Positions 1 to 9,068 are shown, counted from the stretch's first letter. The stretch: 64,000 nt of DNA from JAHJQZ01 sp963676075 (GCA_963676075.2 CAXXNZ010000004.1:1-64000); one strand, 5' to 3'. Numbers and translations are program-made. Notes: generated by a model not told the origin, from the letters alone.

Positions 1-946
1 AAGGCTTGTCCTTTTCCTCGCGCGTATGCGGCGCGTGGTCGGAGCCGAGCACATCGGCGACACCCTGATGGACGCCTTCCCAAATACCGGCGCGATGCTC
101 GGCGTCGCGCACCGGCGGGTTCATCTGCACGTAGGTGCCGAGCCGGTCATAGGCAGTCTCGTCGAGCGTCAGGTGATGCGGGGTCACCTCGACGCTGGCC
201 ACGTCCTTGTGATCGGCAAGATAGGCCATCTCTTCCTTGGTCGAGATGTGCAGCACATGGATGCGCTTGCCGGTCTTGTGGGCCAGGCTCACCAGGCGCT
301 TCGTACTCATCATCGCCGCTTCGACATCGCGCCAGACCGGGTGCGAGGACGGGTCGCCGGCAACGCGCAATCCCTTGCGCTCTTCGAGCCGATACTCATC
401 TTCCGAGTGGAAGGCTGCGCGGCGCGAAATGGCCGAAAGAATCGCCTCGACCCCGTCGTCATCGGCCACAAGCAGCGAGCCGGTCGAAGACCCCATGAAA
501 ACTTTGACCCCGGCGCAACCGGGCAGTTTTTCAAGCAGCGGCAGCTCGCCGACATTTTCATGCGTACCGCCAATGAAGAAGGCGAAATCGCAATGCATGC
601 GATTGGTTGCGCGGGCGATCTTGTCCTCGAAGGTCTCGCGCGTGACGGTCAGCGGGCTGGTGTTGGGCATTTCGAACACGCCGGTCACCCCGCCCATAAC
701 CGCCGACAGCGAGCCGGATTCAAGATCTTCCTTGTGCGTCAGGCCCGGTTCACGGAAGTGAACCTGAGTGTCGATCACGCCCGGCAGGATGTGCAACCCG
801 GTGCAATCGATCACCTCTTTGGCCTCGGCACCCGCATCCAGGCCGAGCGCAGCGACACGGCCGTTGATGACCCCAATGTCTGCCTCATGCTCGCCATCGT
901 GATTGACGAGTGTCGCGCGACGGAAAATCGTGTCGTATTGAGGCAT
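1..946 (-). CDS. pyrC: Dihydroorotase-family amidohydrolase (5' part only)
   Basis: The N-terminal 315 codons of an amidohydrolase are visible; the C-terminus (roughly 130 residues by family length) lies outside the window. The protein should catalyse reversible ring closure of N-carbamoyl-aspartate to dihydroorotate in pyrimidine synthesis. Visible motifs are DTQVHFREPG (the metal-binding DxHxH region, with Gln in the first His position as I recall for the rhizobial pyrC2-type group), GIKVFMG-like AGVKVFMGSSTGSL, the HVLHIST segment and GSDHAPHT, which holds the catalytic Asp. Start ATG at 946 is preceded by GGGGAG at a 6-base spacing. An allantoinase or hydantoinase-like paralogue cannot be fully excluded without the C-terminus. 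Confidence 0.85.
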   Translation of the reverse strand, partial: MPQYDTIFRRATLVNHDGEHEADIGVINGRVAALGLDAGAEAKEVIDCTGLHILPGVIDTQVHFREPGLTHKEDLESGSLSAVMGGVTGVFEMPNTSPLTVTRETFEDKIARATNRMHCDFAFFIGGTHENVGELPLLEKLPGCAGVKVFMGSSTGSLLVADDDGVEAILSAISRRAAFHSEDEYRLEERKGLRVAGDPSSHPVWRDVEAAMMSTKRLVSLAHKTGKRIHVLHISTKEEMAYLADHKDVASVEVTPHHLTLDETAYDRLGTYVQMNPPVRDAEHRAGIWEGVHQGVADVLGSDHAPHTREEKDKP

Positions 947-1024
947 GTGTCACTCCCCGGAGGCCTGTTCGCTTCCGGGTGTATGCGAAGCCACTATCGC
1001 CCTGCAAGTTCGGAGCCCGAAAAC

Positions 1025-1852
1025 ATGGCCGTCTACCGCCGACATTCCCGCACGCCCTTCCGGTTTTCCGGTCCTGACGCACAAAAGCTGCTCAACGACG
1101 TGTTGACCGGAACCTTCGAAGCCGATGCTGACACGCCGCACTGGTGGGCACTGCTGAGCCCGCAGGGCAAGATCCAGGCGGAGGGTTTGTCCGGCTGGGC
1201 CGAGGACGGCTTCTGGCTCGACACCGACCGCACGGTGGCCGACGCCTTTTTCAAGCGCATGCGCCTTTACAAGCTCCGCGCCGATGTCGAGATCGCCAAC
1301 ATGGCCGAAACCCATGCCGTCGGCTGGTCCCCGGCAAAGCCCACCGCGCTCGCCCATCGCGATCCGCGCGGTCAGGGACTGGGCTTTCGCATCATTGCAC
1401 CGATTGCCGATACCTCGACCTGGCTCGACGAGGACCGGGACTGGCACCTCGCCCGCATTTCCGAAGCGGTGACCGAGCTCGGCCCGGACTATGCTGCCGA
1501 CAGCCAGTTTCCGCACGATGTCGGCATGGATCTGCTCGGCGGCATCGATTTCGCCAAGGGCTGCTATGTCGGTCAGGAGGTCGTCTCGCGCATGAAACAT
1601 CGCGGCACCGCACGCCGACGCCCGGTCATGGTCGAAGGCGAAGGGTTGGCCGCCGGCGAATCAGTGCTCGCAGGTGGGCGCGATGCCGGAACGCTCGGCA
1701 TGGAGATCGATGGTACCGCCATCGCCATCCTCAGGCTCGACCGCATTTCCGATCCGGAAGCCGCCACGGTCAACGGCCGAAGGGTGTCGCTTGCCCTGCC
1801 CCATTGGGCGGACTACGCTTTTGGCGATTCCGGTGGCGCCAGAAACGACTGA
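1025..1852 (+). CDS. ygfZ: Folate-binding protein YgfZ (GcvT-like)
   Basis: 275 residues. YgfZ proteins resemble GcvT and bind tetrahydrofolate; they help assemble or repair certain Fe-S enzymes. The diagnostic signature KGCYVGQEVVSRMKHRG is present, and the Cys of the KGCYxGQE motif is intact. The reading frame is open far upstream, but homology begins at MAVYRRHSRTPFRFSG, so ATG 1025 was chosen. The gene is divergent from the dihydroorotase gene with an intergenic gap of about 78 bases, so they probably share a promoter region. The HD hydrolase gene follows 32 bases downstream in the same direction. Confidence 0.9.
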   Translation: MAVYRRHSRTPFRFSGPDAQKLLNDVLTGTFEADADTPHWWALLSPQGKIQAEGLSGWAEDGFWLDTDRTVADAFFKRMRLYKLRADVEIANMAETHAVGWSPAKPTALAHRDPRGQGLGFRIIAPIADTSTWLDEDRDWHLARISEAVTELGPDYAADSQFPHDVGMDLLGGIDFAKGCYVGQEVVSRMKHRGTARRRPVMVEGEGLAAGESVLAGGRDAGTLGMEIDGTAIAILRLDRISDPEAATVNGRRVSLALPHWADYAFGDSGGARND

Positions 1853-1884
1853 CGCCATCCAACGCGCTTTCGGGGGCAGAAGAA

Positions 1885-2496
1885 ATGGCACGGACTCCAG
1901 ACCGGGCATGGCAACGCATGTTGTCGGGCCGGAGACTTGATCTGCTCAATCCCTCCCCTGTCGACATCGAACTGAGTGATATCGCTCACGGGCTCGCCCG
2001 CGTCGCGCGCTGGAATGGTCAGACAATCGGCGATTATCCGTTCTCGGTCGCGCAGCACTCGGTGTTGGTCATGGCGCTGTTCGCCGCCCACACCCCTGAC
2101 GCCCCGGCACGCGACCGGCTTTACGCCCTTTTGCACGACGCGCCGGAATACGTCATGGGCGACATCATTTCCCCGCTCAAGGCGGCGATGGGTGGCGATT
2201 ACAAGGATCTCGAAAACAGGCTCCTCAACGCCATCCACATTCGATTCTCCCTGCCGGCAAACCGCCCCGCCGCCCTCGGCCGTACCATCAAGAAGGCCGA
2301 TCGCGATGCCGCCTATTTCGAAGCGGTGCATCTTGCCGGCTTCGAGGTCGAGGAAGCCCGGCGCTATTTCGGCGCTCCCGATATGGCACAGTTCGAGGTC
2401 GACGAGTTCGATCGCCTGATCCGGCCATGGCCGACCCAGGAAGCCCACGACCGCTTCGTCGACGCCTTCCACGCTCTGGCCGGCGATATCGCCTAA
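1885..2496 (+). CDS. HD-domain hydrolase, YfbR-like
   Basis: 203 residues. An HD-superfamily metal-dependent phosphohydrolase. Metal ligands are visible as the His of VAQHSVLV, the HD pair in LLHDAPEYVMGD, and a downstream Asp in KKADRDAAYFEA. Length and motif spacing match the YfbR group, which in E. coli removes 5'-phosphate from deoxynucleoside monophosphates; substrate here is inferred only. Start ATG 1885 follows GGGGCAGAAGAA. It lies close behind ygfZ and is probably co-transcribed. Confidence 0.75.
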   Translation: MARTPDRAWQRMLSGRRLDLLNPSPVDIELSDIAHGLARVARWNGQTIGDYPFSVAQHSVLVMALFAAHTPDAPARDRLYALLHDAPEYVMGDIISPLKAAMGGDYKDLENRLLNAIHIRFSLPANRPAALGRTIKKADRDAAYFEAVHLAGFEVEEARRYFGAPDMAQFEVDEFDRLIRPWPTQEAHDRFVDAFHALAGDIA

Positions 2497-2637
2497 GACC
2501 TTATACCTAAACGGTTATTGCGAGATACATCGCCTTTTATCTATTAAGGTAAACGCCCGGTAAATTTTGACCTCTGCTCGCGCCAATGGTTGATAATGTC
2601 TTAATGGAGACATTTTCGACAGCGGGCGGATATTAGG

Positions 2638-3183
2638 ATGAAAGCAAGAGGTGTGGCATTGGCGGCAGTTGCCGCAATCCTGGCAGGCACCACGGCGGCG
2701 CTCACCGCAGACCTCGCCAGCCCGGGGCTAGTGAACCAGACCCTCGACACTGGCGGCCGTGTCGCGACGATGACGCATTCCGATTTCGAGCACATGCAGC
2801 CGGTGAACGCCGACCGCTTGGCCAGCCTTCTGCACATCGATGAAACGCAGACGACAATCGCGCCGACCGTGTCGCGCGACGTGCTCAACGTCAGCACCAT
2901 CCGCAAGATCGGTTACGGACACGTGTCGAACATCGACATCGTCACCACTCCGAGCGGGGTCTATTCGAGCGACGGCGTTGCCTCAACGCATGTGCTTTAT
3001 CCCGGCGTCGAAAGCTCGCCCTCCGCCAAGTCCGGCATGGGCATGATCCTGGCGCTGGTCGGGGGCGGATGGATGCCCCTGCACTTTGTCCAAGGCGGCT
3101 CATTCACATATTTCGGCCCTGGCTACGCGGTCTCCGGCAAGTCGACCTGCGTCTCCGGCTCAAATTATCAGGGCTGTTTCTAG
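2638..3183 (+). CDS. Secreted protein of unknown function
   Basis: 181 residues. The N-terminus (a Lys/Arg start, then an Ala/Val/Leu-rich stretch to about residue 28) reads as a Sec signal peptide, so the product is probably periplasmic or exported. The mature part has no motif I recognise. Two Cys near the C-terminus (STCVSGSNYQGCF) could form a small disulfide loop. A Gly-rich segment (MILALVGGGWMPL) precedes them. AGG lies directly before the ATG. The 141 bases upstream are AT-richer than the surroundings and could hold a promoter. An intrinsic terminator follows. Confidence 0.6.
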   Translation: MKARGVALAAVAAILAGTTAALTADLASPGLVNQTLDTGGRVATMTHSDFEHMQPVNADRLASLLHIDETQTTIAPTVSRDVLNVSTIRKIGYGHVSNIDIVTTPSGVYSSDGVASTHVLYPGVESSPSAKSGMGMILALVGGGWMPLHFVQGGSFTYFGPGYAVSGKSTCVSGSNYQGCF

Positions 3184-3246
3184 AGCATAATCAGATACCG
3201 ACCTTCCGCGCCGGCAAATGATCTAGCCAGACGCTTCAGACAACAA

Positions 3247-3278
3247 ACCGGCCGACGGCATCGCCGTGGCCGGTTTTT
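3247..3278 (+). terminator. Rho-independent terminator after the secreted-protein gene
   Basis: Stem ACCGGCC (3247-3253) pairs with GGCCGGT (3268-3274), with an inner ACGG/CCGT pairing, and is followed by a run of five T. It lies 64 bases past the stop of the 2638-3183 gene and just before the convergent gene, so it may act weakly from both sides. Confidence 0.75.
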
Positions 3279-3300
3279 CATGCGCGATCAGATGCGAGGA

Positions 3301-4353
3301 CTAGCCGGGCAGCGATGGCGGCGTGTCACCCTTCGCCCATTTGAAGCGATAAAAGATATGCTGGCCGATCCGGGTGACGCGCCTGAGTTCACGCGCCCAT
3401 GACGGGTGAACGTAATTGGCGTGATAGTGGGTCGCATTGGCGATTTCGGTCAGGTAGATCTCGCCGCGCAGCACCTTGTCGGCAACTTCCTTTGCCGTCT
3501 TCCACGCCCTGGGTTCGTTCACTCGTTCGGGAATACCGTCGCAGGCGAACGAGAACTGGCAGGCATTGCGCCATGACTGGTTCTGGTAGACCACACCACA
3601 GATCGTTGACGGATAAAGGTTGGACTTGACCCTGTTGAGCACGACCTGTGCCACCGCGGCCTGTCCGCGATAGGACTGATCACGCGCCTCGAAATAGACC
3701 GCCTCGGCTAGGCACCGGTCCTGCTTCTCGCTGACTCGCATGCTGATCGGCGTTTGGAACAGGCTCGGCGGCGCCTCGGCGCGGGCATAGGCCAGCGCAC
3801 CCGGAATTTGGGTCGGAACCGGATCGAGCCGCAAAGCATCGCGAATGGCTGCGAACGCAGCCGTCATCGGGTCGGCAGCGACGCTCGCCACGGCGTAGGC
3901 GACCGCACCGGAACCTTTCGGGACAGGACCCATCGGCACCGATTCCTCCGGGGCTTCCTTGTCGAGTTTGGCGACTGTGTCGTGCGGCATCTGCATATTC
4001 AGCAAGCCGTTACGGAAGACATCGAAGGCGCTGGCCACCGCCACCGGGTCCCTTTCAGGACGCGCCCGCCCCTGTTTCTCGGACCGGTTGGGACCAGTGA
4101 AAACCGAGGTACTGAACAGCGAGCCGACACTGCCGGTGATGGTTTCGTCAACACCGGCGCCGTGAAGCACCGCTCGCGGCATGGCCGAGGCGAGTGCCGT
4201 GGGAAGCGCGGCTTCGGCATCGGGGGGCAAGGCGGAACCGGCTGTCAGAGAAAGGGCGGAAAGCGCCAGAGGCAAGCCGAGAAATACCCGGAAAACGAAA
4301 CGTTTCCTGCGCGAACGCACGACGCGACTGGGCACTCCTGAACGCAACTGCAT
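3301..4353 (-). CDS. Cell wall hydrolase, SleB-like (Hydrolase_2)
   Basis: 350 residues. The C-terminal 140 residues form an SleB/CwlJ-type peptidoglycan hydrolase domain. It begins at EAVYFEARDQSYRGQ, which contains the catalytic Glu, and continues through NACQFSFACDG to ATHYHANYVHPSWA. The N-terminus carries a basic stretch and a hydrophobic segment (residues ~20-45), giving a signal anchor or signal peptide. The roughly 160 residues between are low-complexity and probably a periplasmic linker. In non-sporulating alphaproteobacteria such proteins are thought to remodel the cell wall. The substrate bond is not readable from sequence. Confidence 0.85.
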   Translation of the reverse strand: MQLRSGVPSRVVRSRRKRFVFRVFLGLPLALSALSLTAGSALPPDAEAALPTALASAMPRAVLHGAGVDETITGSVGSLFSTSVFTGPNRSEKQGRARPERDPVAVASAFDVFRNGLLNMQMPHDTVAKLDKEAPEESVPMGPVPKGSGAVAYAVASVAADPMTAAFAAIRDALRLDPVPTQIPGALAYARAEAPPSLFQTPISMRVSEKQDRCLAEAVYFEARDQSYRGQAAVAQVVLNRVKSNLYPSTICGVVYQNQSWRNACQFSFACDGIPERVNEPRAWKTAKEVADKVLRGEIYLTEIANATHYHANYVHPSWARELRRVTRIGQHIFYRFKWAKGDTPPSLPG

Positions 4354-4654
4354 ACGCTTTTGATACTCAACTCAACTCGCCGCAACACACCACGATCGAG
4401 CAAACTCAGCTCAATGCAAGGCATGTGCATAATGGCCAATTAACGTTGATGCGACGTAAACATGCGCGCAAAGGCAAACAAAAGGCGGCGCCAAGGCCAT
4501 TTCTGGGCATTGGTTTTTTTGGTGAACCAAATGGAAATTTCCGGCTAGGTCATTTCACTGTTTCATGGAAACACGGAAATGGCCTAACCCGTTGTTCTGG
4601 CGCGTTTTACACCGGAATGCGGCAGTCACTTTTCCTGAAAACGCCGTCCAGCCG
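4354..4654. other. Intergenic stretch with an imperfect hairpin
   Basis: 301 bases between the PPDK-like gene and the SleB-like gene, both on the minus strand. I see no credible gene. It is AT-richer than the surroundings and should carry the promoter of the hydrolase gene. At 4551-4581 an imperfect inverted repeat (CATTTCACTGTTTC / GAAACACGGAAATG, 12 of 14 pairs, 3-base loop) is present, and a second smaller one (cattggttt...aaccaaatg) lies at about 4509-4532. Neither has a T-run, so they are not clear terminators. Confidence 0.5.
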
Positions 4655-6952
4655 TCAGCTTCCCCGTCGTTGCGACTGCGCCAATGCCAGCCGCGCCACC
4701 GGCACGCGATAGGGCGAGCACGAAACATAGTCGATGCCGAGCGTGGCGAAAAAGGCGATCGAGGCCGGATCGCCGGCATGCTCGCCGCAGATACCGACGA
4801 CGAGATCGGAATTGGCAGCCCTGCCGCGCTCGATGGCGATCTTGATCAGTTCGCCGACGCCGCGCTGGTCGATGGTGGTGAAGGGGTCGCCATCGTAGAG
4901 GCCGCGCCGCAGATAGGCGTTGAGAAAGACCGGCGCGTCATCGCGTGAAATGCCGAAGGTGGTCTGGGTCAGATCATTTGTGCCAAACGAGAAGAAATCG
5001 ACGAACGGTGCGATATCCCCGGCCCTCAGAGCAGCGCGCGGCAATTCGATCATCGTGCCGAAGGCGATGTGGACGCGGTGATCGTCGAGAACGCCTTCTC
5101 GTTCGAGCACCGAGAACACCTGCGCGCGCATCTCGCTGACCTCGCGCGGCGAGGAGACGAACGGCACCATGATCTCGAGATCGGTTCGGGCCAGCCCATT
5201 ATTGGCAGCTTCCCTCAATCCGGCGGCCAGCGCCTTGATCTGCATGTCGAGGATTTCGGGATAGGTGATGGCCAGCCGGCAGCCGCGATGGCCGAGCATC
5301 GGATTGGTTTCCGCCAGCCGGTTGAGCCTCAGGCGCAGCGCCCGGACGTCGAGTCCGAGCGAAGCCGCGGTTTCGACGATGTCCTCTTCGCTACGTGGCA
5401 GGAACTCGTGCAATGGCGGATCGAACAGCCGCACTGTCACCGGCCGGCCTTCCATCACCGCGAACAGCCCGGCGTAATCGCTCGCCTGATAGTCGACCAG
5501 GGCCTTCAGTGCATTGACCCGGTCGGCTTGATTTTCAGACAGGATCATCCGCCTGAGACCAACCAGGCGCTCCGGCGAGAAAAACATATGCTCCGAACGC
5601 GCCAGTCCGATTCCCTCGGTGCCGAAGCTCAGCGCCGTTTTTGCCGATTCAATGGTTTCGACATTGGTTCTGACCGCGATCGTGCGGCTGGCGTCGGACC
5701 AGTCGAGCAGCTTGCCGATGGCGCCGCCGATATGAGGTTGGCTGAGCTTGAGCGCGCCGGAATAGACGGCGCCGTCGGTGCCGTCGATGGTAATGCGGTC
5801 GCCGGCCTTCAGCTCCATCGTGCCGATGCGGCAAGTCATGGCGTGCGTATCGATCTGCAGCGAGCGGATGCCGGCGACGCACGGCTTGCCGGAGACGCGG
5901 GCGATGATCGCCGCATGCGAGTTCTGGCCGCCGCGCGCCGTCAATATGCCGGTGGCCGCACTCATGCCCTCAACATCGGACGGACCGGTCTCGATGGCGA
6001 CCAGGATGCAATGGCGCCCGCGCGCCTTGAGCCGGTGCGCATCCTCGGTGGTGAAAGCGATCTCGCCGCTGGCCGCGCCCGGCGACACGCCGAGGCCGAC
6101 GGCAATTGGCGCTTCATCGTCGCTGGCCTCGAGGCGCGGATGCAGCAATTGCGGAATGCGGGCAGGATCGATTCGGAGCACGGCCTGATGCGGCGACCAT
6201 ACACCGCGTTCAACCCGGTCGACCGCCGCCTCGAGTTCACCTTCGGCGCTAGCAAGGATCGGCCGTGCCGACAACAGCACTGGCACGCCGTCGTGGAGCG
6301 CCAGCAAACAGACCATGTGCTGACCGGAGGCGTCGTCGAGTTTTTCGGCGATCTGACGGGCCAGAGGCGCCGCCTTGCCGAAACGCGCCGTCGCTTCGGG
6401 CGGCGGGCCGAACTCACCGGTTTCCATGTCACGGGTATTGAAGGCGATGTGCTCGCCGCTGGCCATGGCCTGGACGATGACGATCTGGGCGTCGCGCTCT
6501 GTCTGCCCTTCGGGGTTTTCCCAAAGCGGGCCTTCGGCAGCATAGGAACGGAAAGCCTGTTCGATGGCGCGGGCCAGCGGCCGCGTCGTATCGATCGCCT
6601 CGTTCTCCTCGCTCGGCGCCGGAATGCCGAGACGGGCCCGCATCAAGCCGGCGGAGTGGCGCGGCGCCGAGGTGCGGACCGCCAGCGCCGGCGGCGTGGC
6701 GCCGTGGGGCACCAGTCGGAACAGCACCGTCACCCAGGTTTTGAGTAGTTTGTTGTCGCCGCGATCGCGCTCGGCCAACAAGGCGTTCCAGGCCGCGCGG
6801 GTGATGACGATTGTCGGCACCGTGCCGAGCCCCGCCGACTGGATGGCATGGATCCAACGCGCCTTGCCGGTCAGCAGGCGTTTCTGGGCCGCATCGAGCG
6901 CCACCCGCCCGTCGACCGGAGCGATGGCGAACATTTGCCGTGCGACAGACAC
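4655..6952 (-). CDS. Pyruvate phosphate dikinase-like PEP-utilising protein, shortened
   Basis: 765 residues against about 870-900 for true PPDK, which interconverts pyruvate, ATP and Pi with PEP, AMP and PPi. The swivelling phospho-His domain is present: GGQNSHAAIIAR with His346, though the Thr regulated by PDRP kinases in canonical GGMTSHA is replaced by Asn. The C-terminal PEP-binding barrel is well kept (GIGLARSEHMFF, RLFDPPLHEFLP, SFGTNDLTQTTFG, and GICGEHAGDP with the catalytic Cys). The N-terminal ATP-grasp region (1-~260) is short: canonical SGARVSMPGMMDT is represented by RTSAPRHSAGLM, FTRNP by FNTRD, and the QGEDVVAG region is not found. It may be a divergent or ATP-independent relative rather than the housekeeping enzyme. 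Confidence 0.75.
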   Translation of the reverse strand: MSVARQMFAIAPVDGRVALDAAQKRLLTGKARWIHAIQSAGLGTVPTIVITRAAWNALLAERDRGDNKLLKTWVTVLFRLVPHGATPPALAVRTSAPRHSAGLMRARLGIPAPSEENEAIDTTRPLARAIEQAFRSYAAEGPLWENPEGQTERDAQIVIVQAMASGEHIAFNTRDMETGEFGPPPEATARFGKAAPLARQIAEKLDDASGQHMVCLLALHDGVPVLLSARPILASAEGELEAAVDRVERGVWSPHQAVLRIDPARIPQLLHPRLEASDDEAPIAVGLGVSPGAASGEIAFTTEDAHRLKARGRHCILVAIETGPSDVEGMSAATGILTARGGQNSHAAIIARVSGKPCVAGIRSLQIDTHAMTCRIGTMELKAGDRITIDGTDGAVYSGALKLSQPHIGGAIGKLLDWSDASRTIAVRTNVETIESAKTALSFGTEGIGLARSEHMFFSPERLVGLRRMILSENQADRVNALKALVDYQASDYAGLFAVMEGRPVTVRLFDPPLHEFLPRSEEDIVETAASLGLDVRALRLRLNRLAETNPMLGHRGCRLAITYPEILDMQIKALAAGLREAANNGLARTDLEIMVPFVSSPREVSEMRAQVFSVLEREGVLDDHRVHIAFGTMIELPRAALRAGDIAPFVDFFSFGTNDLTQTTFGISRDDAPVFLNAYLRRGLYDGDPFTTIDQRGVGELIKIAIERGRAANSDLVVGICGEHAGDPASIAFFATLGIDYVSCSPYRVPVARLALAQSQRRGS

Positions 6953-7082
6953 TTCGAACTCCCGACCCCTTGATTTCCGGCACTATGGCGCAAGCTAGTC
7001 CCCGGCTGCAATGCACCATGCGTGGGGGCTGACGCCATCGCCTTCTTGACACCGGAGAGCCAACTGGCCATCTCATGTGCCC

Positions 7083-8042
7083 ATGAGCGAAAAGCCCCAA
7101 CTCGAAATCGTCCTTTGCGCCCCGCGCGGCTTCTGCGCCGGCGTCGACCGCGCCATCCAGATCGTCGAGGTGGCGCTCGAAAAATACGGCGCGCCGGTCT
7201 ATGTCCGCCACGAGATCGTCCACAACAAATATGTCGTCGATACTCTCAAGGCCAAGGGCGCCGTCTTCGTCGAGGAATTGAGCGAGATCCCCGACACCGA
7301 GGCGCCGGTGGTGTTTTCCGCCCACGGCGTGCCCAAATCCGTGCCGGCGGAAGCCGAAACCCGCCAGATGTTCTTCCTGGATGCGACCTGCCCGCTCGTC
7401 ACCAAGGTGCATGTCGAGGCCCAGCGCCTTTTTGCCGATGGCTATGAGATCATCCTGATCGGTCATTGCGGCCATCCCGAAGTCGTCGGCACCATGGGGC
7501 AATTGCCCGAAAACTCCATAAGCCTGGTCGAAACCGTCGCCGACGCCGAATCGTTCACGCCCCAAAAACCGGATCGGCTGGCTTTCGTCTCCCAGACAAC
7601 GCTCTCGGTCGACGACACCGCCGAGATCGTCGCGGTGCTGAACCGGCGCTTTCCCAACATGCGCAAGCAGCACAAGGAAGACATCTGCTACGCCACCACC
7701 AATCGCCAGGAAGCGGTCAAGCGCGTTGCCCCCGAGGTCGATGCCATGATCGTTGTCGGTGCGCCGAACTCGTCCAACTCCATGCGGCTGGTCGAGGTAG
7801 CCGAGCGCTCCGGTTGCCCGCGCGCCATGCTGGTGCAGCGCGCCGCCGAGATCGACTGGACCAAGTTCGACGGCATCTCCCGGCTCGGCGTTACCGCAGG
7901 TGCCTCCGCGCCCGAAATGCTGGTCGACGAGATCATCGAAGCCTTCGGCGCGCGTTATGACATTTCCGTCACCTCCCGCGTCACGGCGCGCGAGGACATC
8001 GCCTTCAACCTGCCGCGCGAATTGCGGGTGCAGACGGCGTGA
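7083..8042 (+). CDS. ispH: 4-hydroxy-3-methylbut-2-enyl diphosphate reductase
   Basis: 319 residues. The last enzyme of the MEP pathway; it reduces HMBPP to IPP and DMAPP through a [4Fe-4S] cluster. The three cluster Cys lie in APRGFCAGVDRA, FLDATCPLVTKVH and DICYATTNRQEAV, and the catalytic Glu/His motifs (VRHEIVHN, IGHCGHPEV) are present. ATG 7083 was chosen; an in-frame GTG at 7077 is the alternative, and no strong ribosome site separates them. It is divergent from the PPDK-like gene and overlaps the next gene by four bases (GTGA). Confidence 0.95.
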   Translation: MSEKPQLEIVLCAPRGFCAGVDRAIQIVEVALEKYGAPVYVRHEIVHNKYVVDTLKAKGAVFVEELSEIPDTEAPVVFSAHGVPKSVPAEAETRQMFFLDATCPLVTKVHVEAQRLFADGYEIILIGHCGHPEVVGTMGQLPENSISLVETVADAESFTPQKPDRLAFVSQTTLSVDDTAEIVAVLNRRFPNMRKQHKEDICYATTNRQEAVKRVAPEVDAMIVVGAPNSSNSMRLVEVAERSGCPRAMLVQRAAEIDWTKFDGISRLGVTAGASAPEMLVDEIIEAFGARYDISVTSRVTAREDIAFNLPRELRVQTA

Positions 8043-8572
8043 CAGCTGTCACGGTTGTCGAGACCGAACGCCTGCTGCTGACCAACTGGCAGCCCGAGGA
8101 CCTGCCCGATCTCGAACGCCTGCATGGCGATGCCGAAGTGGCACGATTTCTGACGCTTTCTGGCAACTCTTGGACATCAGAACAATGCCGGACCGCACTT
8201 GAGACATGGATGGAGCTGTTCGCCTCCTCCCGGCTCGGCAAGCTGCGGGTCATACGCAAGTCGGACCAATGCTTGGTCGGCCGCGCCGGGTTCGGCATCT
8301 ACGCGCCAACGGGCGAGCCGGAGATCGGCTATGCGCTTTATCCCCGCTACTGGGGGAACGGGTATGCATTCGAGGCGGCTTCGGCCATGCGCGACTGGAT
8401 CCTTGCCGAAACCGATTGGGATCATTTCATCGGACTTGCCGATACACGAAACCAAGCGTCACTGAGTGTGCTACGAAAAATCGGCATGAGTCCGACCCAT
8501 ATCGAAAAAGAGCCCAATGGCTTGATGGCCCAGTTCTTCATCTATCGCGGCGAGACACCCCATGACCAATAA
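8039..8572 (+). CDS. GNAT family N-acetyltransferase, RimJ/RimL-like
   Basis: 177 residues, starting with GTG inside the ispH stop (GTGA), so translation is coupled. The fold is read from TERLLLTNWQPEDLPDLERL at the N-terminus, the EIGYALYPRYWGNGYAFEA acetyl-CoA-binding segment and NQASLSVLRKIGM. The family acetylates amino groups of proteins or small molecules; the substrate is unknown. In many Rhizobiales, as I recall, thrB sits between ispH and rnhA, so this gene occupies that slot here. Confidence 0.85.
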   Translation: MTAVTVVETERLLLTNWQPEDLPDLERLHGDAEVARFLTLSGNSWTSEQCRTALETWMELFASSRLGKLRVIRKSDQCLVGRAGFGIYAPTGEPEIGYALYPRYWGNGYAFEAASAMRDWILAETDWDHFIGLADTRNQASLSVLRKIGMSPTHIEKEPNGLMAQFFIYRGETPHDQ

Positions 8573-9068
8573 AGTCATCATCCACACCGACGGCGCCTGT
8601 TCGGGCAATCCTGGCCCCGGCGGCTGGGGCGCGGTGCTGCAGTTCGGCGGCCACCTCAAGGAGTTGAAGGGCGGCGCACCGGAAACCACCAACAACCGCA
8701 TGGAAATGACAGCCGCCATCGAGGCGCTCAATGGCTTGAGCCGTGCCTGCGATGTCGAGCTCCATACCGACAGCACCTATCTGCGCGACGGGCTGACCAA
8801 GTGGATTCACGGCTGGAAAAAGAACGGCTGGAAAACCGCCGACAAGAAGCCGGTGAAAAATCTCGAGCTCTGGCAGGCACTCGAAGAGGCCGCGAAGCGC
8901 CATAAGATCGACTGGCGCTGGGTCAAGGGCCATGCCGGTGACGAGATGAACGAGCGCGCCGACACGCTGGCCAATGAAGGCATGGCGCCGTTCAAGACAA
9001 AGAAGAAGAGCAAGGCCGGGCAACCGGAGGCCACAGAGATCAACTACTCCGAAAAGCCGCCCTTCTGA
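8562..9068 (+). CDS. rnhA: Ribonuclease HI
   Basis: 168 residues. It cleaves the RNA strand of RNA-DNA hybrids (primers, R-loops). Catalytic residues are at the E. coli positions: Asp10 in HTDGACSGNPGPGG, Glu48 in NNRMEMTA, Asp70 in HTDSTYL, plus the WVKGHAG and NERADTLA motifs carrying the His and last Asp. The C-terminal tail (~25 residues, Lys-rich) exceeds the E. coli protein by a little. It overlaps the preceding acetyltransferase by 11 bases, making ispH-GNAT-rnhA one operon. Confidence 0.96.
   Translation: MTNKVIIHTDGACSGNPGPGGWGAVLQFGGHLKELKGGAPETTNNRMEMTAAIEALNGLSRACDVELHTDSTYLRDGLTKWIHGWKKNGWKTADKKPVKNLELWQALEEAAKRHKIDWRWVKGHAGDEMNERADTLANEGMAPFKTKKKSKAGQPEATEINYSEKPPF

Noticed and set aside
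26..1024. Long open frame upstream of ygfZ on the plus strand
   Set aside because: It is the antisense shadow of the dihydroorotase gene; homology to YgfZ starts only at ATG 1025.
5069..6748. 559-codon plus-strand frame
   Set aside because: Antisense to the PPDK-like gene; its composition is Arg/His/Gln-rich shadow sequence without domains.
8039..8572. thrB expected between ispH and rnhA
   Set aside because: The protein has GNAT motifs and no kinase motifs, so it is not homoserine kinase.
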